Notes under the pieces: model-generated
What the model was told of the DNA's origin: nothing
Database searches by the model: none
Seen by the model: only the letters and a program-made list of their open reading frames with translations
Origin: Malania oleifera
Lineage: Eukaryota; Streptophyta; Magnoliopsida; Santalales; Ximeniaceae
Direction: 5' to 3'
Length of the DNA stretch: 64,000 nt
Assembly (NCBI RefSeq): GCF_029873635.1
Contig: NC_080422.1
Location: 7,781,764-7,845,763, forward strand
Translations under genes and position numbers: made by a program
Shown here: positions 10,488 to 21,705 of the stretch, one piece after another
Layout: every line of letters starts with the position of its first letter
Numbering within the stretch: position 1 is the stretch's first letter

Positions 10488-11649
10488 GGTAATTATCATA
10501 TACAAGAGCCAACAAAAGCAAAATTCATGTGTATGTTCATTTGTTAGTGTCACTGTCCACTTGACCTTCAGCAGACAATACTCATTCCTCAACTTCGAGA
10601 AGAAACACTTCCATTTCTTCCCGGGATTGGTTATGGGCCTTTCCTGTGCAGCTTAGGTGCATGACGGATGGATAAGGCCTCTTTTTGTTGGGCCTCCATC
10701 GGACAGCCCGCACCTAGGGGAGTCCTGGATCACATCAATGAGATACCACTTCAGTAGAACTACAATTATAACCTTGTGTTATGAGCCAAGGTTTGAGTAG
10801 ACGGTTTCTACAGGTGTAGGCCCTCAGAAGGTAAAGGTGATCAAAGCATGCAAAGGTTTCATCTAGTAACCCAGTGTTGGGTAAGAGGGTTGTCACTCAA
10901 TGGAAAATGTTATTCTAGTAAAACAAGCAGATATTTCCCAAGAGCTTAAATTGACAGAAAGGCTTTGCGTTTCGATGTTAGCTCTTTGCCACATCGGCCT
11001 GTGGTATGAGTTATTTTTCCATTAAAATGGTGCATGGACTGGGCTTAGAATGTCTTGACATGGCTTGATTTTGATCCACGTTTAGTGTGGCTGTGGCCAT
11101 GAGAGCATTGAAAGGGCTTTTAACTAGAATAGGGAACTGGGGAGGATGCATCTCTCATGTACCATATCTTGCCAAATGTAAACATTGGTGCGGAATGAAT
11201 AATTGTTAAAAAAATCTAATTAGTAAGCCCACCCCAAGAACAGTTCTCTCCTTTTCCAACACACAGCCGAGATGATGATGGGTTCTTTATTCCTGTGGGA
11301 AGTCCAGAGGAAGTAACAACAAAACAAACCATTTTTCATTACAAGTAGTAAACTTGAACCTCCTTCCTACATGGTCTGACCAAAATGATTAGGCACTCAA
11401 CATCTATGTACTCGTTAGGTGAGGAGAGCTCTTCCGGATGGACTGCGTCTCTTCACTGCTTAGAGCTCCCACCTATGCAGAACAGCTACCAAGTTGCGCA
11501 TGCGTGTTTTGAAATTGCAATTTTCCCCTGCTGTAGCTCTGCACATAATTTTCTCGTTAATTTTAATTTACTGAAACAATTCACTAAAAAGCTAGAAATT
11601 TAAATTCCTGCCAAAAGATTTCTTTAGGCTGAATTCAGTACTACCATAA
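10488..11649. other. Unassigned DNA left of the LINE nest
   Basis: No convincing coding exon or bounded repeat. A possible acceptor near 11,268 leads into a short frame reading DDDGFFIPVGSPEE, too short to call. The frame at 11,385-11,603 has no recognised domain. Confidence 0.35.
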
Positions 11650-11779
11650 ACAACCACAACAACAACAACAAAATCAAACCTTAGTCACACTAGGTGGGGT
11701 CGGCTATATGAATCTTTTTCCATTAATTTATGTGATTATGAACCATTTTTTTTTTTAATACATTCAAAGATATTAAATC
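11650..11779 (-). pseudogene. RTE LINE piece 1: 3' end with (TTG)n tail
   Basis: On the minus strand the sequence reads ATAGCCGACCCCACCTAG, TGTGACTAAGGTTTG and then (TTG)n, the usual 3' terminus of plant RTE LINEs. Upstream in element sense it encodes KKIHIADPT, which continues the ORF C-terminus found in piece 2 after the copia insertion. Its right end, AAATC (11,775-11,779), is the left copy of the copia target duplication. Confidence 0.88.
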
Positions 11780-11838
11780 TGTTGACGTGCAACGATTTTA
11801 ATCTTCCGATCAACAAAATAAATACCACAAAGAACGTG
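11780..11838 (-). mobile_element. Copia 3' LTR remnant, 59 bp
   Basis: TGTTGACGTGCAACGATTTT matches the start of the right LTR (20,862) with few changes over about 59 bp, then similarity stops abruptly. Only the terminal U5 part survives. Confidence 0.78.
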
Positions 11839-12086
11839 ACGGGTGAGCCGCAGAGAAGAGAGCCGCAGCACCGCCATTGCCGTTAACCTCCAACCTACAA
11901 CCCAGACAGCCCAGCACGTCATCGCCGTCGCCCATTCCCCTCGTCATTGCTGTTGCCCCCGCCGTTCGTCTCCGTCGTCAGACCAAATCTGTTCATTCCC
12001 GCGATCTTTGAAAGGAAGTTCCTTGAAGCCCTAGCTTTTGCGATTTAGATCTGCAACAGCGGCGACGACCCAATCCCCACAGCCCG
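11839..12086. other. GC-rich insert of unknown origin inside the copia LTR
   Basis: Pro/Ser/Arg-rich in translation, much more GC-rich than its surroundings, with no matching sequence in the other copia LTR. Both flanks are transposon sequence. It may be a captured gene fragment or part of another element; nothing in it is recognisable. Confidence 0.3.
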
Positions 12087-13233
12087 TGTAGTGACCCGAA
12101 GAATAATATTATTTTAATAATAAAGAGGGAGGAAAATTGAAACAGGAACAGAAGGAGGCTGTAAACTTCGTCGATGACATGACATTTTGGAGATAATGAT
12201 AATAATAATAATTTCAAGGAATTGCCAAAACTCATCGACGAATACAGGGTTTCGTCGATGAGTGCATAAGGAAACTCGTCAACGAATACAAGGCTTCGTC
12301 GACGAGTGGATAAGGAAATTCGTTGACGAAGCTACGCCTCGTCGATGAGAAAATATCGAGAGAGGTTTTGGGGTAGCTTGAATTTCGTCGACGAGGAAGC
12401 AGGGTTCGTCGAAGAAATTATTGAAAGATTCGTCGACGAGATGACGTGTCTCGTCGACGAAGGCCGCAGTATAAATAGTGGAAAATTCGGATTTTTAACC
12501 ATTTTCAACGCTCCTCTCTCTCTCTCTCTCTCTCCCTACATCCCTCTCTCACTTCTCTCTTCGTTTCCAGGCCTGTTTCTCGCCGGATCGAAGATTTGAG
12601 GCTACCACGACGCTCCTGACGAAGTTCTTTACAAGTCTGCCAGAGTTGGTCGCTGGAAAAGTTGATTTGAATTTCGTCCCAATCTAAGGGTAAGACATTT
12701 TATTCAGTATTTGCCTTTTTCCCAGTTATAAGAAATGTTGTAGGTAAGAAAATACTGATATTTTGTTTTGGGGTATTGTGTTTTTAGAATGTTGAGTTAG
12801 GAACCCTATGGGTATAGAGCCAGAATTTTATAGGGGCTTTTCAAAGTTAAAGTAAGGGAAATATACTATGTTAGGAGTTTTCATCATGCTATCAGAGATT
12901 TCTTAGACACATATTTATACCAGTTTATTATACAGTATTTAAAGAATATGAGTTTAAATGCTTGTGTGGTCTGAGTAGATTTTCATGGGATGAAGAAATT
13001 TATACAGCTTTTATAATATATCATACTATACTTAATACACCGATATAGACAGTATATATAGTTTAAATAGTTTTTCCCAGTATATGGAGTTATACATAAT
13101 ATATAGATATAGTTATATATTCAAAGAGATTATACAGAGAAATTTACATGCATATACAACTTTTATATGAATAGTTTCATGAAACAAACATATACATATA
13201 TATACATATACATGTATACAGTTTTATTTAGAT

Positions 13234-13283
<50 letters not shown>

Positions 13284-14344
13284 TAGCTTTATACAGAACA
13301 ACATGTACAGAGTTATAGCATGCCATGTTTCCTATTACCATAACATACAGTGTATACAGAAAAAGCATATAGACAGAGATACAGACAAATATACAGAGGT
13401 AGCATCAAGATGCTATAGATACAGTATACAGAGATTACTGTATTTACAGTACAGAAAGATAGCGTTATGGTAATTTTGGAAACATGATGACAATAGTAAA
13501 AGAGTATATATGTATATATGTATATAGTATCAGATCCCTGTGGAAAGATTACAAATAGATACAGTACAAATATAGATTACAGAGCACGGTATGTTGTTAT
13601 ATACAGATAGAGTGCAACCACATATCTCAGATAGTGTGTGGGTACCGTCAGCCGTACTCGGAGAGAATGCAGCTCCCCAGTTCACTGGGTGGAGGGGCCG
13701 ATTTTGACGAGGTAGTAGCCAGTCTCGAGCCTAGGAGTGGATGCAGTGTGGCCGGGCTGAGGTAGTGTAGAGTATATTGACTTATCTGGAAGGCCGACCA
13801 GATGAAGTCCCACCTACGGGCCGCACAGCCCTGTCATAAGGGGTCAAATCATGATGTATAGAGTCACAGGGATAAAGCACAATTATGTATATGTATACAG
13901 TTTTATAGTATATGATGAGTATAGTATGAAATTATCAGTATGAAAAGTGGAAAATACAGATGATACAATATATTTTAAATTGTGAAAGAAAGATATGCTT
14001 TACAGCTTACTTATTGCATTACAGTTCAGTTACTATTTAAAAGTATCCTTAACTTAGTTGCCACAGACTAATAATAACATATTTCCATTTAACTTACTGA
14101 GCCTCGACTCACCTCATTACTTTAACATTTTTCAGGTGAGCCAGTTAGGCGAGCAGATCAGGCTCGCGGATAGAGAGTAGTTTGATTACCCTGGATATAG
14201 GGTGAGTTTTAACAGAGTTGTGTATATTTTTGAATAGATGATGCTGGAGGGGTATTTTTGTATGGCTATGGTTTGTATATACTAGATTCTGGTATTGTAT
14301 AGTATATATGTGAATGGTAATATGATATGTGTTCCCGCTGCTTG
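12087..14344 (+). mobile_element. Ty3/gypsy LTR, plus orientation, about 2.26 kb
   Basis: It starts TGTAGTGACCCGAAGAATAA, closely resembling the LTR at 41,697 (TGTAACGACCCGAAGAATAA). It shares later landmarks: CCGGATCGAAGATTTGAGGC, CGCACAGCCCTGTCATAAGG (near 13,819) and GGCGAGCAGATCAGGCTCGC (near 14,149). TATAAATA is at 12,470-12,477. A long TA microsatellite lies near 13,238-13,280. Similarity ends near CGCTGCTTGAAATTATG, where minus-strand pol sequence begins, so the LTR is truncated or joined by rearrangement. Confidence 0.82.
12165..12460 (+). promoter_or_regulatory. TCGTCGACGA array and TATA box, LTR at 12 kb
   Basis: About eleven copies or variants of TCGTCGACGA. The last, an exact copy, is at 12,451-12,460, nine bases before TATAAATA (12,470). 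A CT tract follows the TATA box at about 12,515-12,535. Confidence 0.62.
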
Positions 14345-15690
14345 AAATTATGTTCTGAACAATAACTGAGAACCCATGGCTCCTTGCCAACTCCTCCAAA
14401 AATGGGATGTGAACCATGGGTCTCGATCTAAAACTATGGACACAAGCACGCCATGCATTCTCACTATCTCCTGAATATACAACTCTACCTATCAATTTAA
14501 GGAGTAGTTAACTCTGATATGCAAAAAATGGGAAGTCTTCATAAGTCGATCCACCATTACCCAGATGGCGTCCTATCCATGAAGCACCGGTAGTAACCCA
14601 GTGACAAAATCAATCGCTATACACTTCCACTTCCACTTAGGAATATACATCGGCTGCAATGACCCAATCGGTCTCTGATGCTCAGCTTTCACCTACTGGC
14701 ATATCAAACATCGTGTTACAAATTCAGCAATCTCTCTTTTCATTCTGCTCCACCAAAATGAATCCTGAAGATCCCTATACATTTTAGTGATACTAGAATG
14801 TACCGTATATAAGGATTGGAGCACTTCCTCCAAAATCACTTTCTTAATCTCAGGATTGGTAGGTACACATAATCTGATACAGAACCTCAAGACCCCATTA
14901 TCTGAGATACTGAAATCTACCTCTAGACCATCATAAACTTTCTCTATCAGCTCTATTAGCTCTACATCACTCCTTTGTGTTGCTTTAATTATTTCCTATA
15001 GAGTCAATTGCAACAACAAGTTGGCAATAAATGCCCGATGATGACCCTCTACGAGTTCTGTCCCCAGTCTCTCCAAATCCATCTCAATCGAATTCTGGAT
15101 CTCCACTACAGATACTGAGGAACCCTCCGATTTCCTACTCAAAGCATCAGCCACCACATTAGCCTTTCTCGAGTGGTAACTGATGGTACAGTCATAATCT
15201 TATCAGCTCCAACCACCTCCTCTGCCTCATATTCAATTCTTTCTGTGTGAAAAGAATTTCAAGCTTTTGTGATCAGTAAAAATATCACACCTACCCCCAT
15301 AAAGATAATGCCTCCAAATTTTTAGTGCGTATACCACTGCTGCTATCTCAAGATCATGGGTAGTATAATTCTTCTCATACTTTTTCAACTATCGTAAGGC
15401 ATACACTATCACTCTCCCTTGTAGCATCAAAACACAACCAAGCCCTTTTTGCGATGCATCACTATAAATCATGAAACCCTCTTCACCTGAAGGAATCATT
15501 AACACCGGTGCAGTGATGAGTCACTGCTTCAGCTCTTAGAAACTCTGCTCACATTCATCAAACCATTCAAATTTCACCCCTGTCCTGGTCAATCTAGTCA
15601 ATGGACCTGACAATTTAGAAAAACCATCAACAAACTTGCGGTAGCATCCAACCAATCTGAGAAAACTTCTGATCCGGAAAAATTGTAGAG
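14345..15690 (-). pseudogene. Ty3/gypsy pol remnant (RT end, RNase H, integrase)
   Basis: Read on the minus strand from 15,690: RT C-terminus ([29 protein letters not shown]), RNase H ([60 protein letters not shown]), the integrase zinc-binding region (14,890-14,700, ending IAEFVTRCLICQ) and the integrase core with YIQEIVRMHG and DRDPWFTSHFW (about 14,450-14,345). Several stops. The frame that looks open at 14,145-14,495 is a shadow of this core. Upstream gag, protease and most of RT are absent; its 5' side is joined directly to LTR sequence. Confidence 0.88.
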
Positions 15691-15787
15691 AATCTTCCTA
15701 GGAGTAATGCGGCGGCTTCTAATCGTCAAACCGGCTCGAAGCCAAAATTGAAGAGAGAAGGCAAGAGAGATGAATTTTTATAGAGAT

Positions 15788-15860
<73 letters not shown>

Positions 15861-16200
15861 TTTGCATGCATTTTGTTCGCCAGAAATGTGATTTGGGCAT
15901 ATTAATAGAGTTTTTTCCACGTGGCCTCGTCGATGAGCCACGACCCCTCCTCAACGAGTCCAAGAAGGGAGTTCATCGATGAAGGTTACAGGTTTGTTGA
16001 CGAGCCTGAATGTCCTGAAATCACCCCTCTTGGTAAATTTTCATCGACGAGACACATATCCTCGTCGACGTGTCCAAGAAGGCTACTCGTCAATGAATAT
16101 TTTGTGTTCGTCGACGAGATCCTGCTGAACCCCCTTGGAAAAATCATTTTTCTCTCTTTTCCTTTATTATTTAATTTCTATAATTCTCCAGGTCTTTACA
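15691..16200 (-). mobile_element. Partial gypsy LTR, minus orientation
   Basis: In minus sense it begins TGTAAAGACCTGGAGAATTA at 16,200, a diverged form of the LTR start TGTAACGACCCGAAGAATAA. It carries a TCGTCGACGA-like array (15,921-16,125), a TATA-like box (near 15,774-15,782) and a GA/CT microsatellite (about 15,791-15,860), and is joined to pol sequence at 15,690 with the rest of the LTR, gag and protease missing. It faces the plus-orientation LTR at 12,087, so the unit is rearranged rather than a simple insertion. Confidence 0.75.
15921..16125 (-). promoter_or_regulatory. TCGTCGACGA array in the partial LTR
   Basis: Eight variants of the 10-bp palindrome (for example TCGTCGATGA, TCATCGACGA, TCGTCGACGT). 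The distance to the TATA-like box is about 140 bp, longer than in the other LTRs. Confidence 0.55.
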
Positions 16201-16762
16201 AGATTAGCTTGAATCATCATACATCTTGCTCTCTCTAATAATGTTCTATTCATCCTTTCAGCCACCCCATTTTGTTGTGGCCCATGTGAAACTGTATAGT
16301 GCCTAGTGATCCCCTCTTTATTACAAAAGTCAAGTAACTGGCTGTTTTTGTACTCTAGTCCATTGTCAGATCTCAGAAACTTCACCTGTTTCCCTTTTTG
16401 TTTCTCTACCTGAGTTTTTCATTCCCTGAACTTAATGAATACCTCACTCATGTGCTTCAGAAAATACACCTAGACTTTCCTGAAAAAGTCATCAATAAAT
16501 GAGACAAAATAAATAGCACCACTGTGAGACTGTACTTGTACTGGACCCCATACATCTGAATGAATGTACTCCGGCACCTCCTTGCTTTTATGCTTTCCTA
16601 TTTTGAAACTCACCCTGCGATATTTACTAAACAAACAGTATTTATAGAACTTAAGCTTACAACAAGAATTACCTTCTAGTAAGTTCTACCTATGCAGCTC
16701 CTGCAAACCACGCCCACTCATGAGACCTAGCCTTATATGCCACAGAGTAGTATCATTTGTAT
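16201..16762 (-). pseudogene. Copia pre-integrase and integrase core (pseudogene piece)
   Basis: Minus strand from 16,762: DTTLWHIRLGLMSGRGLQEL (pre-integrase, His-containing), then the integrase with HSDVWGPVQVQ, KFLRSDNGLEYKNSQLL and HGPQQNGVAERMNRTLLERA, so the D, D and E positions are present. Stops occur upstream and it breaks off at 16,201 against the gypsy LTR. The right end is the 9-bp duplication CATTTGTAT (16,754-16,762). Confidence 0.9.
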
Positions 16763-18960
16763 TTGTCGAAACCTAAGGTGTAGTTTCAAGAGGGGGGGGG
16801 GGTGAATTGGGTTTATTAAAAATTTCTTTGATCCTTTTTATGAGCTCTTGTCTCTTTTTACAATCTCTTAAGGTTTTCTCGTGTTTTCGTTAATTAGAAA
16901 ATAAACACTAACTCCTATTTCCTTTTAATCAATTCACAATCAATAAACACAATCAATTAATTTACCATTCACACACAACAACCACAAGATAAGAAATCAA
17001 TTCGGAATATTTAAAAGTCCTGCAAATGAATGTTCAATTCTTGTTGTTGATTTATGAATTTGAATATTGCAATGACGACGAAACGCCTTTTCATTATCAG
17101 AACTTAATTAAACCTTCAGCTAACAAGTTTTGGGTATTAACCAATCAACGTACTTCCTTTCGGTTTCCGCAAGAGATTGATTAACCATCGTACTCCCTTT
17201 CAATTTCCGCAAGCCCAAGAACAAATTAGGCCTTTTTGGGTTTACTTAAATTCTAATAAGTATTACTTTATGATTTCAAGTATTAAAACATTCACGCAAG
17301 TTATATTGTTGCTGAAATTAAAAGGAAAGTAAGGAGAAGAGAATAACACCACCACTTTTTACGAGGTTCAGCTTACCCCAGCCTACGTCCTCACCTTAGG
17401 TCAACCACCTAAGGAGTTAACTAAATCTTGTTCCTTCCAGGTGGAACAAAAAATCTTAGAAAATTTAGCCTCTTTTTTAGGAAGAGAAAAACCTCTCCAA
17501 GCGCCAGCCTATGCTTGGTCCAACGACCCAATCAATTCTTTGAACCGTTCAAAGTATAAGATTCTTTGAACCGTTCAAAGTATAAGAAGATGGAAAATAA
17601 ATCTGCGTACAAAAAATACTCTCAAAATTTAGAGCAAGTTGTACAAATTGAGATCTAAATTGTACTTCTAAAAACCAAAGCAAAATAGAACATATGAAGT
17701 TTTAAAGTTTTAGAAGTCACCAATGGTTCTTAAAAAAATTGAATTGCAACCCGAAACCGAGTTTTGATATTTTCAATCTACCAAAATGGTAGAATTTCTC
17801 TTCAGCAAAAGATGTGAGCAAATTGAACTCAAGGAGAATTTCTTTCTCTTCAACAAAATGATGTGGGCAGATGGAGTTCAAGGAGAATTTCAGTACAAGA
17901 AGAGTTTTAGCAAAAGACTTATTGATCTTTCTTCTTTTGTATTCTATCTTATGTATATTTTTCATTACCTAAGGTGGTATTTATAGGTTTTTTCAAAGAT
18001 CAATGTTCCCATCAAGTTAGGTAATATGTGAAAAAAATGTTGACTTAATTTTGAATTTCAAAATTTTTCATTACCCAAGGAGGTATTTATATGCTTTTTC
18101 AAAGATCAATGTCCCCATCAAGTTAGGTAATATTTGAAAAAAATTGTTGAATTAATTTTAAAATTCAAAATTTTTCATTACCCAATGAGGTAGTTATATG
18201 CTTTTTCAAAGATCAATATCCCCATCAAGTTAGGTAATATTTGAAAAAAAATTGTTGACTTAATTTTAAAATTCAAAATTTTTCATTACCCAATGAGGTA
18301 TTTATATGATTTTTCAAAGATCAATATCCCCATCAAGTTAGGTAATATTTGAAAAAGAATTGTTGACTTAAATTTAAAATTCAAAATTTTAAAAGAGAAC
18401 TTCTCGTTTGAGATCTGAAATCTGCTCCGCGTGGTAGTCGTCTACCTGCCATGACACTGTCTTCAGTTTAAAACACTCAAATTTTGCCACTAATCTGTCC
18501 ATAGATAGACAATCGTCTGTTAGGTGCCTGACTTTTTTTTTATTTTTGAAAACTTTCCTTCCTTTAATACCTCTGTTGTTTTTTTTAAAAAATATATATT
18601 TTAAGCTTTTTTAACAAGGTGTTTCTTAGTTTCTTTTTATTTGTGAGAGCTTCACATATCTAAATGGGATTTGGTTTAGAAGTACTTACAATAGTCCTTC
18701 TAATTATGATCTCCTGAAATCAGTAGGTCTTTCAACCTCTTGAGGTTCACTTTTGCCTTTGGGTTTGCTTACTCTTAACTTCTTCATTTGTTGTCCATTG
18801 CCTTTGATATTCTGAGGAACTTCCACTAGATTAGCATTGAGTTCTTAGTTTATCAACCTTGAGAATCCTTTTACCTAAAAACACATTACATGACACCACA
18901 TGTTAAAGCATCATTTATTTTGTTACATCAAAACAAGATTTGAAAGCCTATTTAGGCCAA
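16763..18960. mobile_element. 2.2-kb element with 9-bp target duplication, superfamily unclear
   Basis: It is flanked by CATTTGTAT at 16,754-16,762 and 18,961-18,969. If the insert and one copy are removed, the copia frame reads through in frame as DTNDTTLW, so this is a real insertion. It starts TTTGTCGAAACCTAAGG and ends TATTTAGGCCAA; the termini are only weakly inverted. It contains a G-run followed by GTGAATTGGG (16,792-16,811), a copia-LTR-like TTTTTACGAGGTTCAGC stretch near 17,356, a 27-bp direct duplication near 17,532-17,585, and four 108-bp tandem repeats. No coding region is recognised. A 9-bp duplication is typical of Mutator-like elements, but the ends do not prove that. Confidence 0.75.
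17957..18389. repeat. Four tandem copies of a 108-bp unit
   Basis: Copies begin at about 17,957, 18,064, 18,172 and 18,281, each starting TTTTTCATTACC and containing TATTTATA or TAGTTATA, TTTTTCAAAGATCAAT, CCCATCAAGTTAGGTAATAT and TTGTTGACTTAA. Copies 3 and 4 are the most alike, which suggests recent local expansion. Confidence 0.9.
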
Positions 18961-20240
18961 CATTTGTATCTCAAGAGGTACTAGCTGCAGCTCCACCTGT
19001 CACTGTGCTACCCATAAGAGTGCACAAATTGTTCCTCAGATGACCCTTCATTACTACCAGTGAACCTCTAGCCACTTTCAGAACACCATTCCTGGCCGAA
19101 AAAGAGAAACCATTACTGTCCAAAGAGCTCAAGGAAATCAAATTCTTTTCAGATCTAGAATATGCCTCACATCCCTGATGGTTCTACTCGCACCATCAAA
19201 GATCCTGATTCCGACTGTTCCAATACCAAGAATACCACAGGAAGCATCATTACTTATCAACACCATCCTTCCAGAGATTGGTTCATAGAAGTCAAACCAG
19301 TCACTGTATGCTCACATATGATATGAGCACGCTAAGTCCAAAGTCTAAGTATAGGCTAAGTAATTGGAACCTGTAGTAACAGCCAAAAGATCCCTATCAA
19401 AAAATGATGAACTGCTCTCCACTACAGTAGCCTGCTCAAGCTTCTTCCTGTTCTTTTCCTCTAAATCTCTTTTCCTCCTTGGACAGTCCTTTTTCATATG
19501 CCCTTCTTTCCCATAATAAAAACAACCACTCCTCTAGTTCCCATTCTAACCCCTGGACTTGGATTGAGATTTCCCTTGATACCAATTACCCCTGCTAGAA
19601 CTCCTGCCCCATTGTTGGCTAGACTCACCCTTAGCCACCAACCCTTCTCCTTGTCTTGGATAATCTGGTTTTTGAAAATTCTCACTCTCTAGAATGGCAG
19701 TAGTCACCTCATGAACTCTAAGAGTCTCCTTACCTAGCAGTAGTGTGGCTTTCAAACTATCAAGTGAATTGGGAAGCGAATATAATAGAATCAGTGCTTT
19801 ATCGTCCTCCTCAATTTTTAGCTCAATACTCAGCAACTGTGTGATTATTTTATTAAAATAATTGAGGTGGTCTCTAACTTTTGTGCCCTCAGTCATCCTC
19901 AACTGATACAATTGTTTCTTTAAATACAATCTATTAACTAAGGACTTGGACATATAAATATTCTCCAATTTTTTTTCCAAAGCTCAGCTAGTGATGTTTC
20001 ATTCAACACATTGTATTTAATTTATGGAGCTAAACTTAAGCGAATGGTATTTACCGCTTTCATTTCCAGCTCCTCCCACTGATCATTTGACATGGTCCCT
20101 GGCTTCCTGTCTTTCCCATACAATACTTTAATTAGTCCCTGTTGGACCAACACATCTTTCATAGTGCTTTGCCACAAACTGAAATTATTTTTTCAATTAA
20201 AAGGCTCAACCTCAAACTTGGCTGTCGAAGTACTTGCCAT
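18961..20240 (-). pseudogene. Copia gag and protease region
   Basis: An ATG at 20,240 starts MASTSTAKFEVEPFN, followed by SLWQSTMKDVLVQQGLIKVL and a UBN2-type gag (19,980-19,550: LYLKKQLYQLRMTEGTKVRD, LILLYSLPNSLDSLK). The zinc knuckle reads CFYYGKEGHMKKDC, with the second Cys replaced by Tyr. The protease region follows with DLACSYHM, where DSGCSYHM would be expected. It then reaches NLISLSSLDS-like sequence out of frame and VARGSLVVMKG near 19,060. Several in-frame stops. Confidence 0.88.
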
Positions 20241-20847
20241 TAAAAAAAAAAATTTCTCTTTCCTCTAACGTTAGCACTTGTCATGATGACGTCAGTGCTC
20301 CACGGGGAGGATCCGTGCCTCGACCCGACCCGTTTCGCTCAACCAGGATCCTTGATCCACTGCACGTGCGACCCCACGCTGACCCGGATGCTGACCCACG
20401 CATTGACCCGGTGAGTTCTGCTTGGATCCGACTAGCAACCCAGCCTCTTGACCCGCGTTTCAACCCGTTGCGTTCTGTACCCGACCCGATTGTGAATCCG
20501 AGTCTGTCACCCAATTCTGGCACTATTCATCATGTTCTTCATCCGCGAAAATTTTTTTTTCCTTTCGAATTTTTTTTTTCGCACCGTCAATGGAAAAATG
20601 ATCGTCCTTTAATTGAAAAAAAAAATTTCAAAATAATTTTCTAGCACCTTATCTGAATCCGCGTACCTCAATCCAATTTTTCAATTGAAAAATTTTTGAA
20701 TAATTTTCTGGCACCTAATCTGAATCCACATACCTCAATCCGATCTAAATGAACCGCTCTAATCTTGAGCACTCCAGCAAAAAAACTATCCAAAAAATTT
20801 CTTTCGATCTGATTTGATCTATCAGATCTACACCAAATCGAAACTGT
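20241..20847. other. Copia 5' leader
   Basis: Untranslated leader between the copia primer site and gag. Part (20,281-20,520) is GC-rich and open in both strands by composition; I do not regard those frames as genes. Two near repeats of AATTTTTGAATAATTTTCTGGCACCTAAT-like sequence lie near 20,630 and 20,690. Confidence 0.5.
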
Positions 20848-20859
20848 ACTTTGATACCA
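20848..20859 (-). other. Copia primer binding site
   Basis: Minus strand TGGTATCAAAGT, two bases inside the LTR end at 20,862. Met-tRNA type. Confidence 0.75.
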
Positions 20860-20861
20860 CT

Positions 20862-20972
20862 TGTTGACACGCAGCGATTTTAATCTTTCAATCAAAAAAA
20901 TAAATAGCACAAAGAACATTCACAGAAAAAATGTAGTCGAGAGATTTTATGTGGTTTGGCAAGATTACCTAC
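20862..20972 (-). mobile_element. Copia 5' LTR, left part (rest at 28,114-28,407)
   Basis: The LTR starts TGTTGACACGC and is split by the Athila-like element. The remainder resumes at 28,114 with GTCCACGGAGC and ends TTTAACA at 28,407. Joined at the CCTAC target copy the text reads AAGATTACCTACGTCCACGG, a familiar copia LTR phrase. Intact length about 405 bp. Confidence 0.85.
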
Positions 20973-21674
20973 TGACTCACTCGAAAAATGAGCAACTCGG
21001 AAGCTATCCCAAGTATAGGAGTTCTGTTGTGTAATACTAAGCCCAAGGGCTAGATCGTCTCCTCGGGGAATGCATTTAATCTCAGATTTTACGTTCTTCC
21101 AATTGAAATTAAAAAGGTACTGAACTCAGTTCAGATTCGGGGGTTTTCAAGATTGTGGAGACTTAAATGAAAACACAAATTAAAGTCCTAAAACTAGCAC
21201 GCACGAAAATAAATAACAATAAAGGAAACCCTAGGCTACTCAAGGAAATACCTAAACACGCATTATTAAAGATGGCAACTACAAATAAAGAATTAAAACA
21301 CGCAGGAATGTAAACTTAATCAAACACAAACATGCCCTAAAAATCGGGACTTTAACGCGAACCAAGACCTTGAAGTAAAATTAAACTATTAACGATTTAA
21401 ACGAAGACAAAACACGAGAAAAACAAAACAAAACAAAACACAAACTTTAATAAAAACTTAAACTAATCAAGCTTCAATCAAAAATTAAACTTTACAAGGG
21501 TTACTAATTTAATTTTTAAGATAAAGACAATTAGATAAAGAAATAAACATTGTAGCAAAAATGAAGACCTAACTAAATATTCCCATAAAAATTCTTACTT
21601 TAATAAAGATCCCAAAAGTAATCAAGTCTAAAAGAAACTTTAAAAATTTAAAGAATACTATCCAAGCAAATAAC

Positions 21675-21705
<31 letters not shown>

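Noticed and set aside
11650..11720. SINE (Au-type) suggested by the CTAGGTGGGGTCGGCTA phrase
   Set aside because: The phrase is continuous with RTE LINE coding sequence once the copia is removed, so it is the LINE 3' end.
14145..14495. 116-residue minus-strand frame as a separate gene
   Set aside because: Its neighbouring frame reads as gypsy integrase core (DRDPWFTSHFW); the open frame is a shadow that runs on into the adjoining LTR.
15726..15982. Open frames with Ser-Leu or Glu-Arg runs
   Set aside because: Translation of a GA/CT microsatellite inside a gypsy LTR.
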